Source: Pseudomonas sp. Au-Pse12 | GTDB lineage: Bacteria > Pseudomonadota > Gammaproteobacteria > Pseudomonadales > Pseudomonadaceae | Direction of reading: 5' to 3' | Assembly (NCBI RefSeq): GCF_021341665.1 | Contig: NZ_JAJTTH010000007.1 | Location: 248,001-312,000, forward strand | DNA length: 64,000 nt | Part shown: in pieces, positions 25,848-34,399 of the stretch | How positions within the stretch are numbered: position 1 is the first letter of the stretch | How the letters are laid out: every line of letters begins with the position of its first letter | Made by a program: the position numbers and the translations under genes | The notes under the pieces: generated by a model | Databases searched by the model: none | The model's input: only the letters and a program-made list of their open reading frames with translations | What the model was told of the DNA's origin: nothing

Positions 25848-27476
25848 CTACAGCAGCCGCTCCCTGACCTTCAAATGCCGCGCATACCAGGGCCGGCGCG
25901 GCACCTTGCGCAGCAGATCGGCGAGTTTTTTCTCGTCATCGATAAAGGTGATGCGCAGCGCCAGCTTCATGGTTTCCGGGTCCATCTCCACGGTCTTGCC
26001 GGTCTGCAATCCGGGGATGGTGCTGCAACCGTGGGTCAGCGGCCCCAGCCAGGGGTCGCCGGCCTCGACCCAGTGCCCCGGGGCGAACCAGGGCACGCCG
26101 TTGACTTCCAGGCGCTTGAGTTCACCGGGATGGAAACGCTCGTGAGCGCGGAACCAGTCCTCCAGGCGGTCGTCGATCCAGCCATGGAAACGCCAGAACA
26201 CCGGGCTGACATGGGAAGAAAAAGGATCGCCGAGAAAGTCGTTTTCCGGCTGGTACCAGCGCGGTGAAAAATCCGCCGGATCGCGGGCCATGGGCACCGG
26301 CGCACCGCTGGAAGGATCGCGCGGCACCGAGGCCCAGCGCATGTGCAGCCAGTCGTGCAGGCCCAGTTCGATTTCCGAGCCGAACTGGCCCAGGGTCAGC
26401 TTCGCCAGGTAGCGCGGGTCGCGGTATTGCGATTCCCAGACCTGGAAGTTGCTGTGGTAGGTCTCGCCGGCCTTGATGTCGCTGACCCACTGGCTGTACT
26501 CGTCATCGTCGTGGGCCAGCCAGGTCGGCGGCAGGGAGCCGCCGTCATGGTTGTCGAAGTAGCGGGCGAACCCCAGGCGATCGCGCAGCAGTTCCGGCTG
26601 CGGCAAGGGGAAATGCTGCCAGGACGGCAGGTCTTGCATGGAGCGCGCGGTGCCGAGCATGTGCCGGTGCATGAAGAAGAAATCGATGCCCGAGCCATTG
26701 CGGTCCTTCTTCGGGCCGCGAGCATCGCGCTCCTGGCCCCGGGGGCCGGGCTGCCAGCCAATGCCGCGCAGGGCGTCGCGCTTGTCCTCGGACAGCCGGT
26801 GCCACTTGTCCCGGGTGGCGTGCCACAGCTGGTGGAACAGGCGGTGCTCGGGCGATACCAGCCAAGCCTGCAACCTCGGGTTCAGGCCAATGCGCTGGCG
26901 GGCTTCGGGAAACATCTGCTTGGTGGCGACAAAGCGGTTGTCCTGGGCGGGCAGCGCCAGGGGCCGGTCCAGGCGCTCGACGCGGCCGCTCAGGGTGCCG
27001 CTGCCGGCATTGGCGAAATCGGCCCAGACCTCATCCAGGCTCATCCTGAATTCATAGGCGGCGGCGCCGTCCACCGCCGATACCGGAACCAGGCGCCAGT
27101 ACATTTCACCCGGCTGTGGGCTCACCAGGTCACCGACAACCCGGTAACGCGGCTCGGCCGCGCCGCGCAGGCCTTCGGCCGTGTCCAGGTAGCCGCGCAG
27201 GCCGCGACCGCGCTGGGCGATATCGAGGAACAGCTCCAGCGCCTGGCGCGGCAAGCCGTCGAGCCCGGCATCGGCACCTTCGAAGCGAATGCTCCAGACG
27301 CCCCGCAGCTGGTCCGCCAAGCGTTGCCCGGCGGTGTCCGCCAGGTCCACCGTGGCTTCGCCCGGGGTGATCGGGAATTCCTCACGCGTCAACTCGCGAT
27401 GCACATAAAACGCCGCCGGCACGGCTGCGCCCGTCAGCGCCAAGCCCGCCATGAACCCTCGTCGAGAAATCGTCAT
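25848..27476 (-). CDS. pvdP: Pyoverdine maturation tyrosinase PvdP
   Basis: This 542-residue periplasmic copper enzyme oxidises ferribactin to form the dihydroxyquinoline chromophore. It begins with a twin-arginine signal (MTISRRGFMAGLALTGAA), which fits export of a folded metalloenzyme; this also decides the start at 27474-27476. Histidines that could bind the two coppers are seen in LFHQLWHATRDKWHRL and in FFFMHRHMLGTARSM and HDWLHM. It faces the opposite way to pvdM, with back-to-back PvdS boxes in the gap between them. Confidence 0.95.
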   Translation of the reverse strand: MTISRRGFMAGLALTGAAVPAAFYVHRELTREEFPITPGEATVDLADTAGQRLADQLRGVWSIRFEGADAGLDGLPRQALELFLDIAQRGRGLRGYLDTAEGLRGAAEPRYRVVGDLVSPQPGEMYWRLVPVSAVDGAAAYEFRMSLDEVWADFANAGSGTLSGRVERLDRPLALPAQDNRFVATKQMFPEARQRIGLNPRLQAWLVSPEHRLFHQLWHATRDKWHRLSEDKRDALRGIGWQPGPRGQERDARGPKKDRNGSGIDFFFMHRHMLGTARSMQDLPSWQHFPLPQPELLRDRLGFARYFDNHDGGSLPPTWLAHDDDEYSQWVSDIKAGETYHSNFQVWESQYRDPRYLAKLTLGQFGSEIELGLHDWLHMRWASVPRDPSSGAPVPMARDPADFSPRWYQPENDFLGDPFSSHVSPVFWRFHGWIDDRLEDWFRAHERFHPGELKRLEVNGVPWFAPGHWVEAGDPWLGPLTHGCSTIPGLQTGKTVEMDPETMKLALRITFIDDEKKLADLLRKVPRRPWYARHLKVRERLL

Positions 27477-27521
27477 TGCCCTACCTGTGTCAGCCCTGAT
27501 GCAGGCCTTATCCAAGCTAGG

Positions 27522-27545
27522 ACGTTTGTTGCCCAAGGAAATTTA
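27522..27545 (-). promoter_or_regulatory. PvdS promoter of pvdP
   Basis: The minus strand reads TAAAT, sixteen bases, then CGT, an exact consensus match. The CGT lies 46 bp before the pvdP start codon. It stands back-to-back with the pvdM promoter, only 18 bp away. Confidence 0.88.
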
Positions 27546-27563
27546 CCGCCCGCGCGGGACGGT

Positions 27564-27587
27564 TAAATTTCCCCCACCGTCGCTCGT
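27564..27587 (+). promoter_or_regulatory. PvdS promoter of the pvdM-pvdN-pvdO-acetyltransferase operon
   Basis: The plus strand reads TAAAT, sixteen bases, then CGT, an exact consensus match. The CGT lies about 57 bp before the pvdM start. Confidence 0.88.
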
Positions 27588-27643
27588 TCCTCCCAGATAG
27601 CAAAGGCCCCTGTGCCTGCACCTTGACGGCGAACCCGACTGAG

Positions 27644-28999
27644 ATGGCAATGACAAAACCACGTTCGAAGAAGGCTCTTTACATCGGCCTGCCGCTGGCC
27701 CTGGCGATTGGCGCCGGCGCCGGCTTCCTGGCCTGGGACTACGGGTTCAGGGACAACCCCGGCTACCCGATCAAGGTGATGAAGCAGGCCGAAGAACTGC
27801 AAGAACGCATCCTTTCCTTCGACAGCCACATCACCGTGCCCCTGGATTTCGGCAGCGCCGGCAACGAGGCCGACAAGGACGGCAGCGGCCAGTTCGACCT
27901 GGCCAAGGCCGGGCGCGGACGCCTGTCCGGCGCGGCCCTGACGATCTTCGGCTGGCCGGAAATCTGGAACGGGCCCAATGCCCCCCATCGCCCCACGGCG
28001 GGCTTTGTCGACGCCGCGCGCAACGAACAGGAAGCGCGCTACAAGATCCTCACCGGCATGGTCCGCGACTTCCCCAACCAGGTGGCCATCGCCCACACCC
28101 CGGAAGAGTTCCGCCGCCTCAACGGCGAGGGCAAGTTCGCGGTGTTCCTCAGCATGCTCAACGCCTACCCGCTGGGCACCGACCTCAACCAGCTCGATCA
28201 CTGGGCCGCGCGCGGCATGCGCATGTTCGGCTTCAGCTACGTGGGCAACAACGCCTGGGCCGATTCCTCGCGCCCGCTGCCGTTCTTCAACGACACCCCG
28301 GATGCCCTGGGCGGCCTGTCCGACCTCGGCCAGCAGGCAGTGCACCGGCTCAATGACCTGGGGGTGATCATCGACGTCTCGCAGATGTCGACCCAGGCCC
28401 TGGAGCAGGTCAGCCAGCTCAGCCGCGCGCCCTTCGTCGCCTCGCACTCGGCGCCCCGGGCCCTGGTGGATATCCCGCGCAACCTCAGCGACAAGGAAAT
28501 GCAGCTGATCAAGGACAGCGGCGGCGTGGTGCAGATCGTCGGCTTCCCCACCTACATCCGCCCCCTGAGCCAACCGACCCGGGACAAGCTCAACGCCTTG
28601 CGTGCGCGCTTCGACCTGCAGCCTCTGACCGGGCTGGAAATGGCCCTGATGCCGGGCGATGCCATCATCACCGTGTGGCCCGAGCAGCGCTTTGGCGAAT
28701 ACGCGGGCGAGCTGTACAGCATCGTCGAAGCGGAACCCAAGGCCACGCTCAAGGACTTCGGCGATGCCATCGACTACGCCGTGAAGAAGATCGGCATCGA
28801 CCACGTCGGCATCAGTTCGGACTTCAACGACGGTGGCGGCCTGGACGGCTGGAAGGATGTCAGCGAGGGCCGCAACGTCACCGCCGAACTGCTGCAGCGC
28901 GGCTACAGCGAAGCGGACATCGCCAAGCTCTGGGGCGGCAACTTCCTGCGGGTCTGGGAACAGGTGCAGAAGTCCGCCAAGCCTGTGGCCAACCGCTGA
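27644..28999 (+). CDS. pvdM: Pyoverdine maturation protein PvdM (dipeptidase-like)
   Basis: This 451-residue protein has an N-terminal membrane anchor (residues 10-31) and a renal-dipeptidase (M19) barrel. It retains SHSAPRAL and GISSDFNDGGG of that family. Two metal-site positions appear altered: SHITV has Thr64 where dipeptidases have Asp (HxD), and DVSQMS has Gln where they have His. This fits reports that PvdM is needed for PvdP-dependent oxidation of ferribactin in the periplasm rather than for peptide cleavage. The ATG at 27644 is preferred to an upstream TTG. pvdN follows after 33 bp. Confidence 0.93.
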   Translation: MAMTKPRSKKALYIGLPLALAIGAGAGFLAWDYGFRDNPGYPIKVMKQAEELQERILSFDSHITVPLDFGSAGNEADKDGSGQFDLAKAGRGRLSGAALTIFGWPEIWNGPNAPHRPTAGFVDAARNEQEARYKILTGMVRDFPNQVAIAHTPEEFRRLNGEGKFAVFLSMLNAYPLGTDLNQLDHWAARGMRMFGFSYVGNNAWADSSRPLPFFNDTPDALGGLSDLGQQAVHRLNDLGVIIDVSQMSTQALEQVSQLSRAPFVASHSAPRALVDIPRNLSDKEMQLIKDSGGVVQIVGFPTYIRPLSQPTRDKLNALRARFDLQPLTGLEMALMPGDAIITVWPEQRFGEYAGELYSIVEAEPKATLKDFGDAIDYAVKKIGIDHVGISSDFNDGGGLDGWKDVSEGRNVTAELLQRGYSEADIAKLWGGNFLRVWEQVQKSAKPVANR

Positions 29000-29032
29000 T
29001 CCTCCCCTTTTGCCAACCAGTGAAATGAGCTC

Positions 29033-30319
29033 ATGACTGATCGCCGTACATTTCTCAAGCAGGCCGGCATCCTCGCCGCTAGCCTGCCTCTGGGCGCCAG
29101 TGCCCTGGCTGCATCCGGCCCCGAAGCCAGCACCCCGAGCCCCAAGCCCAGCGACAAATGGGCGCAACTGCGCCTGCTGTTCAACCAGGCCCCGGACTAC
29201 CTGCACTTCTCCAACTTCCTGGTGACCTCGCACCCCAAGCCGGTACAGGCAGCCATCGACCGGCATCGCGCCAACATCGACCGCAACCCGGGGCTGGCCA
29301 TGGACTGGGACCTGCAGGAACCCTGGAAGCGCGAGGCCGAAGTTCGCCAGTGGGCAGGCCGCTACCTGCAAGCCAAGCCCGGCCAGATCGCCCTCACCGG
29401 CAGCACCAGCGAAGGCCTGGCGATGATCTATGGCGGTATTCACGTGAGGCCCGATCAGGAGATCCTGACCACGGTGCACGAGCACTACGCCACCGAGTAC
29501 AGCCTGGAATACCGGGTGCGCAAGCAAGGCACCCAGGTGCGCAAGATCAGCCTGTTCAAGGACCCGCACCGGGTGTCCAAGGATGAAATCCTGGACTCGA
29601 TCAAGCGCAGCATCCGCCCCAATACCCGGGTCCTGGGCATGACCTGGGTGCAGTCGGGCAGCGGCGTGAAACTGCCGATCGGCGAGATCGGCCAGCTGGT
29701 GGAGGAACTCAACCGCCAGCGTGATGAGTCGCAACAGATTCTCTACGTGGTCGATGGCGTCCACGGCTTTGGCGTGGAAGACCTGAGCTTCCCCGACATG
29801 CACTGCGACTTCTTCATCGCCGGCACCCACAAGTGGATGTTCGGCCCCCGCGGCACCGGGATCATCTGTGCCCGCTCCGAGGAACTGAAGAACGTCACCC
29901 CCAGCGTGCCGACCTTTTCCGAGGACAACAATTTCGGCACCAGCATGACCCCCGGCGGCTACCACGCCTTTGAACACCGCTGGGCCCTGGATGAGGCCTT
30001 CAAGCTGCACTTGCAGCTGGGCAAGGCCCAGGTCCAGGCGCGCATCCACACCCTCAACAGCTACCTCAAGCAACGCCTGCAGGAGCTGCCTCACGTCGAG
30101 CTGGTCACCCCCCTGAGCCCCGAGCTGTCGGCGGGCTTCACCTTCTTCCGGGTCAAGAGCCAGGACTGCGACAAGGTCGCCGCCTACCTGATGGCCAATC
30201 GAGTGGTGGTCGATGCCGTGGATCGGGATGTCGGCCCAGTGATCCGTACCGCCCCTGGCCTGCTCAACGACGAACAACAGATCGATCGCTTCATGGACCT
30301 GCTGCGAAAAAAGATCTGA
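29033..30319 (+). CDS. pvdN: PLP-dependent side-chain modifying enzyme PvdN
   Basis: This 428-residue class V aminotransferase-fold protein has a twin-arginine signal (MTDRRTFLKQAGILAASLP). The PLP lysine is in FFIAGTHKWMFGPRGTG. PvdN works in the periplasm and converts the N-terminal glutamate of the pyoverdine precursor to a succinamide by oxidative decarboxylation. Gene order pvdM-pvdN-pvdO is the same as in PAO1. Confidence 0.95.
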   Translation: MTDRRTFLKQAGILAASLPLGASALAASGPEASTPSPKPSDKWAQLRLLFNQAPDYLHFSNFLVTSHPKPVQAAIDRHRANIDRNPGLAMDWDLQEPWKREAEVRQWAGRYLQAKPGQIALTGSTSEGLAMIYGGIHVRPDQEILTTVHEHYATEYSLEYRVRKQGTQVRKISLFKDPHRVSKDEILDSIKRSIRPNTRVLGMTWVQSGSGVKLPIGEIGQLVEELNRQRDESQQILYVVDGVHGFGVEDLSFPDMHCDFFIAGTHKWMFGPRGTGIICARSEELKNVTPSVPTFSEDNNFGTSMTPGGYHAFEHRWALDEAFKLHLQLGKAQVQARIHTLNSYLKQRLQELPHVELVTPLSPELSAGFTFFRVKSQDCDKVAAYLMANRVVVDAVDRDVGPVIRTAPGLLNDEQQIDRFMDLLRKKI

Positions 30320-30366
30320 AACCGCACCTCCTTGCGCCCTGCGTCACTTTTAAAAAGAGAGTCACG

Positions 30367-31257
30367 ATGAAACAGCATTCACTGAACACCGCCCACCGCC
30401 CGCCCCTGGCCAGCCTCTCGCTGGCCCTGCTGTTGAGCCTGTTCCTGCCGGCCGCCGCCCAGGCCGCCGCCTCGCCCCAGCCGGGCAAAGTGTTCAAGGA
30501 CTGCAAGGATTGCCCGGAAATGGTGGTGCTGCCCGCAGGCACCTTCACCATGGGCACCCCCGCTGACGAGGTCGGCCGCCAGGAGGACGAAGGTCCGATG
30601 CATCCAGTGACCTTCGCCAAGCCATTCGCCATCGGGCGCTTCCAGGTACTGGCCGGCGAATGGGCGACCTACCTGAGGGAAACCGGTTACCGCATGCCCG
30701 ACGGCGACACCCGCCCCGGCCGCGAATGCAAGGCCGGCAAACCCCGCTACGACGTCGGCCCGCGCCAACCGGCGGTGTGCATGGACTTCAACGAAGCCCA
30801 GGCCTACACCGCCTGGCTGTCCAAGCGCACCGGCCAGCATTACTTCATCGTCAGCGAAGCCATGCGCGAATACGCGGCCCGCGCCGGCAGCACCGGCCCC
30901 TTCCCTTTCCCTTTCGACGAGGGCAAGGAGTACAGCATCGCCAAACACGCCAACACCTACGGACCGGAAGATGGCTTCAGCTTCACTTCGCCCGCCGGTT
31001 CCTTCCCCCCCAACGCCTTCGGCGTCTATGACATGCACGGCAATGTCTACGAGTTCACCCCCGATTGCTGGCACGACAGCTATGTCGGCGCCCCCACCGA
31101 TGGCAGCGCCTGGACCGAGCCCAACTGCAGCGTCCTGCAGATGCGGGGCAACGATTGGACCGAAGCACCGATTTTTTCCCGCTCAGGCAACCGCAACAAC
31201 ATCTACCCCACTGATCGCGGCGACTGGCTGGGGTTCCGGGTTGCCCGCGACCTTTGA
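30367..31257 (+). CDS. pvdO: Pyoverdine chromophore oxidation protein PvdO
   Basis: This 296-residue secreted protein has a Sec signal (hydrophobic stretch to about residue 37, cleavage after AQAAA). The formylglycine-generating-enzyme (FGE-sulfatase) fold follows: MVVLPAGTFTMGTP, FAIGRFQVLAGEWATYL and GVYDMHGNVYEFTPD. PvdO catalyses the last chromophore oxidation, dihydropyoverdine to pyoverdine, in the periplasm. The following acetyltransferase gene starts 33 bp downstream and is very likely in the same transcript. Confidence 0.95.
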   Translation: MKQHSLNTAHRPPLASLSLALLLSLFLPAAAQAAASPQPGKVFKDCKDCPEMVVLPAGTFTMGTPADEVGRQEDEGPMHPVTFAKPFAIGRFQVLAGEWATYLRETGYRMPDGDTRPGRECKAGKPRYDVGPRQPAVCMDFNEAQAYTAWLSKRTGQHYFIVSEAMREYAARAGSTGPFPFPFDEGKEYSIAKHANTYGPEDGFSFTSPAGSFPPNAFGVYDMHGNVYEFTPDCWHDSYVGAPTDGSAWTEPNCSVLQMRGNDWTEAPIFSRSGNRNNIYPTDRGDWLGFRVARDL

Positions 31258-31289
31258 CCCTCCCCTACATCGCCTGACGGAGACACACC

Positions 31290-32309
31290 ATGAAAGCAGC
31301 TTTGTTTACCCTGTCGCTGAACGACGGTTCCACCGCCAGCGTGCATGAGGCCGAAGAGAACCAGGGCAGCCTGCATACCGAGGGCTTCGCGGCGCTGACC
31401 TTTCGCAGCGACGGCGAACTGATCGAGATCACCGGCGAGGTTGCGCCCAACTACCCCGCCAGCGCACTGCTGGCCTTGCTGGGCGGGCATTTCTGCTACA
31501 AGAAAAAGTCCGCCCAGGTGCGCGTACGCCTGCGTGCCAGCCGCGACTTTGCGGTGTCGGCCATCCGCCAAGGGGTCTTTGACACCTTGCTCTCCGCCGA
31601 TGCCCACCAGGTGGAACTGCAGTGCCGGCGCAGCACCTTCTGGCAGCACCCACTGCCCTGGCTCAGCGCTCCGGCCAGCGTCCACACCGCGCCCTTCTAC
31701 CAGTTCAGCGGCGAAAAACGTCACCCACAACGCCCGCCGCTGCCCCAGGGCGAGGTCTACCGCCGTCGTCTGCCGGGGCTGAACACCGAGTTCAGCCTGC
31801 GCACCATCGACCCGGATTGCGACCTGCAAGCCTTCAATCGCTGGATGAACCTGGAGCACGTTGCGTTCTTCTGGGAGCAGGCAGGAAGCCTCGACGAGCA
31901 CGCCGCCTACCTGCAGGACATGCTCGCCGACCCGCGCGTCCACCCGCTGATCGGCTGCTACGACGACGAGCCCTTCGCCTACTTCGAAGTCTACTGGTGC
32001 AAGGAAGACCGCATCGCCCCTTACTACGATGTGCACGACCATGACCGCGGCTGGCACGTGGTCGTGGGCGAGAACAAGCACCAGGGCATCGGCAAGCTCA
32101 AGGGCTGGTTCAATTCGCTGATGCACTACATGTTCCTGGACGATCCACGCACCCAGCGCATCCTCGGCGAGCCACGCATCGACCATGACCGGCAGATCGA
32201 CTTCCTCAAGTCCCAGGGTTTCGGCCACTTGAAAGACATCCAGTTGGCCCACAAGAAAGCCGCCCTGCTGCGCCTGGAACGCGAGTTCTTCTTCGATCGG
32301 CCACTGTGA
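31290..32309 (+). CDS. pvdYII: N5-hydroxyornithine acetyltransferase (PvdYII-like)
   Basis: This 339-residue protein has the IucB/RhbD-type GNAT architecture. An N-terminal non-catalytic half (residues 1-160) is followed by an acyltransferase half with FNRWMNLEHVAFFWEQAG, PLIGCYDDEPFAYFEVYW and ARGWHVVVG-like VGENKHQGIGKLKG. These enzymes acetylate N-hydroxy groups of siderophore precursors. It occupies the place of pvdF (formyltransferase) in PAO1. With PvdA it should supply N5-acetyl-N5-hydroxyornithine to the last NRPS module read here. A perfect hairpin follows its stop. Confidence 0.85.
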   Translation: MKAALFTLSLNDGSTASVHEAEENQGSLHTEGFAALTFRSDGELIEITGEVAPNYPASALLALLGGHFCYKKKSAQVRVRLRASRDFAVSAIRQGVFDTLLSADAHQVELQCRRSTFWQHPLPWLSAPASVHTAPFYQFSGEKRHPQRPPLPQGEVYRRRLPGLNTEFSLRTIDPDCDLQAFNRWMNLEHVAFFWEQAGSLDEHAAYLQDMLADPRVHPLIGCYDDEPFAYFEVYWCKEDRIAPYYDVHDHDRGWHVVVGENKHQGIGKLKGWFNSLMHYMFLDDPRTQRILGEPRIDHDRQIDFLKSQGFGHLKDIQLAHKKAALLRLEREFFFDRPL

Positions 32310-32319
32310 GCTGATCAAG

Positions 32320-32348
32320 CGGTCGCTGCAGCCCCCCTGCAGCGACCG
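32320..32348 (+). terminator. Hairpin after the acetyltransferase gene
   Basis: The arms cggtcgctgcag and ctgcagcgaccg form a perfect 12-bp stem with a 5-base C-rich loop, 11 bp after the stop codon. No T-run follows, so termination may be partial. Confidence 0.5.
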
Positions 32349-32375
32349 GCGCACGGCGCGACGCACGGCCTGCGC

Positions 32376-32399
32376 TAAATCCCCCCAGCGCCACTTCGT
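32376..32399 (+). promoter_or_regulatory. PvdS promoter of pvdE
   Basis: TAAAT, sixteen bases, then CGT: an exact consensus match. It lies about 240 bp before the pvdE start codon, giving an unusually long leader that contains a small ORF. Confidence 0.85.
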
Positions 32400-32549
32400 C
32401 TTCTCTGCAACGGTCTTGAATCAAGCCCCGCCCCGAGCGCGACAGCCTCCTCAAGCCCGCACTGAAGCGGATGGCACTGCACGCCGCGCAGCGCTGTGCA
32501 CCCCGGACCATTGCCCGTATTTCGATCTATTCCAGAGGAAACGCACCAG

Positions 32550-32624
32550 ATGAACCCGACGGCTGCACCCCGGCCCCCACGCCCCAACGCAAACCGCCTC
32601 TCACCCGCCCTTATCCGTGCTTGA
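32550..32624 (+). CDS. Possible leader ORF upstream of pvdE
   Basis: A 24-codon ORF starts with ATG at 32550, preceded by AGAGGA about ten bases upstream. The peptide begins MNPTAAPRPPRPNANR and is rich in proline. Its stop codon lies 13 bp before the pvdE start. It sits in the 230-base leader downstream of the PvdS box. It may couple or attenuate pvdE translation, or may be chance. Confidence 0.35.
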   Translation: MNPTAAPRPPRPNANRLSPALIRA

Positions 32625-32637
32625 ACCAGGAGTCATC

Positions 32638-34293
32638 ATGAACAGCCCTCCGCGTAGCCGCAGCGCCATCCGTGACCTGCTGGGCCTGCTCAAACCTTTC
32701 TGGCCCACCGTGGCCGTATCGATCGTGCTGGGCATCATCGGCGGCCTGAGCATCACCGTCCTGCTGGCGACCATCAACCAGGCCCTGAACGGCGCCGACG
32801 GCCTCAGCCGCGGCGTGGTCCTGAGCTTCGCCGGGCTGTGCCTGCTGGCGCTGCTGTGTTCGATTCTGTCGGACATCGGCAGCAACTACGTCGGCCAGCA
32901 CATCATCAGCAAGCTGCGCAAAGACCTGGGGGAAAAAGTCCTCAGCGCGCCCATCGAGCAGATCGAACGCTATCGCAGCCATCGCCTGATCCCGGTACTG
33001 ACCCACGACATCGACACCATCAGCGACTTCGCCTTCGCCTTCGCGCCACTGGCCATTTCCCTGACCGTGACCCTGGGCTGCCTGGGTTACCTGGCCCTGC
33101 TCTCATGGCCGATGTTCCTGCTGATGCTGGTGGCCATCGTGATTGGCTGCAGCGTGCAGTTTGTCGCGCAGACCAAGGGCATCAAGGGGTTCATGGACGC
33201 CCGGGACGAAGAGGACAACCTGCAGAAGCACTACAACGCCATTGCCGACGGCGCCAAGGAACTGCGCATCCACCGGCCGCGACGCAACCGCATGTTCAAC
33301 CAGCGAATCAAGCACAGCGCCGAGCACATCTGTAACAAACAGATCGAGTCGGTGAACATTTTCATCGTCGCCAAGACCTTCGGCTCCATGCTGTTTTTCG
33401 TGGTCATCGGCCTGGCCCTGGCCTTGCAGTCCTTCTGGCCCAACAACGACCGCGCAGTGATGAGCGGTTTCGTCCTGGTGCTGCTGTACATGAAGGGCCC
33501 CCTGGAGCTGCTGATCGGCAACCTGCCGATTGTCAGTCGCGCGCAGGTGGCCTTCCGCCGGATCGCCGAGCTGTCCGAGCGCTTCTCCTCACCCGAACCC
33601 CACCTGCTGCTCAGTGAGACCGCGAGCCAACCCCAGGTGGTGCACAGCCTGGAGTTGCACGATGTGCGCTACGCCTTCCCTGCCGTGGAAGGCAGTGCGC
33701 CCTTTGCCCTGGGTCCGGTGAACCTGCGGATCAACCAGGGCGACATCGTCTTCATCGTCGGTGAGAACGGCTGCGGCAAAACCACCCTGATCAAGCTGCT
33801 GCTGGGCCTGTACCGGCCCCAGGAAGGCGAGATCCGCCTCAACGGCAGCGCCGTCACCGCCCAGACCCGCGATGACTACCGGCAACTGTTCACCACCATC
33901 TTCGCCGACTACTACCTGTTCGATGACCTGGTCCAGGGTGGCGAACAACTGCCCGAAGACGCCGAACAGTACCTGCGGCGCCTGGAAATCGGGCACAAGG
34001 TGAGCATCCGCGACGGGGCCTTCACCACCACCGACCTGTCCACCGGGCAACGCAAGCGACTGGCGCTGGTCAACGCCTGGATCGAGGAACGCCCGGTGCT
34101 GGTGTTCGACGAATGGGCCGCCGACCAGGACCCGACCTTCCGGCGCATTTTCTACACCGAGTTGCTGCCGGACCTCAAACGCATGGGCAAGACCATCATC
34201 GTCATCTCCCACGACGACCGTTATTTCGACATTGCCGACCAGTTGGTGCGCATGGAGGCGGGCAAGGTCAGCTGTGAACTAGAACCGGCTTGA
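32638..34293 (+). CDS. pvdE: Ferribactin export ABC transporter PvdE
   Basis: This 551-residue fused permease-ATPase has six helices in residues 20-310, then Walker A GENGCGKTT and the signature LSTGQRKRLALV. Walker B is PVLVFDEWAADQDP, the DEWAADQDP form typical of cyclic-peptide/siderophore exporters. It moves the acylated precursor ferribactin from cytoplasm to periplasm, where PvdP, PvdM, PvdN and PvdO act. The ATG at 32638 has AGGAG upstream; an in-frame GTG 21 bases earlier is rejected. fpvA follows after about 106 bp. Confidence 0.95.
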   Translation: MNSPPRSRSAIRDLLGLLKPFWPTVAVSIVLGIIGGLSITVLLATINQALNGADGLSRGVVLSFAGLCLLALLCSILSDIGSNYVGQHIISKLRKDLGEKVLSAPIEQIERYRSHRLIPVLTHDIDTISDFAFAFAPLAISLTVTLGCLGYLALLSWPMFLLMLVAIVIGCSVQFVAQTKGIKGFMDARDEEDNLQKHYNAIADGAKELRIHRPRRNRMFNQRIKHSAEHICNKQIESVNIFIVAKTFGSMLFFVVIGLALALQSFWPNNDRAVMSGFVLVLLYMKGPLELLIGNLPIVSRAQVAFRRIAELSERFSSPEPHLLLSETASQPQVVHSLELHDVRYAFPAVEGSAPFALGPVNLRINQGDIVFIVGENGCGKTTLIKLLLGLYRPQEGEIRLNGSAVTAQTRDDYRQLFTTIFADYYLFDDLVQGGEQLPEDAEQYLRRLEIGHKVSIRDGAFTTTDLSTGQRKRLALVNAWIEERPVLVFDEWAADQDPTFRRIFYTELLPDLKRMGKTIIVISHDDRYFDIADQLVRMEAGKVSCELEPA

Positions 34294-34304
34294 TTTTTAC
34301 GTAT

Positions 34305-34329
34305 CGGCTTTCCGGTTTTCGGGAAGCCG
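34305..34329 (+). terminator. Weak hairpin between pvdE and fpvA
   Basis: The arms cggctttcc and gggaagccg pair with one mismatch around a 7-base loop, shortly after the pvdE stop. The gap also must hold the FpvI-dependent fpvA promoter, for which I see no certain motif. Confidence 0.35.
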
Positions 34330-34399
34330 AACGTCTCATAACAAGTTTGAGAAACATTCACATTTAGAACGAATTCCCATTGCCGCTTAATAAGAGCAA

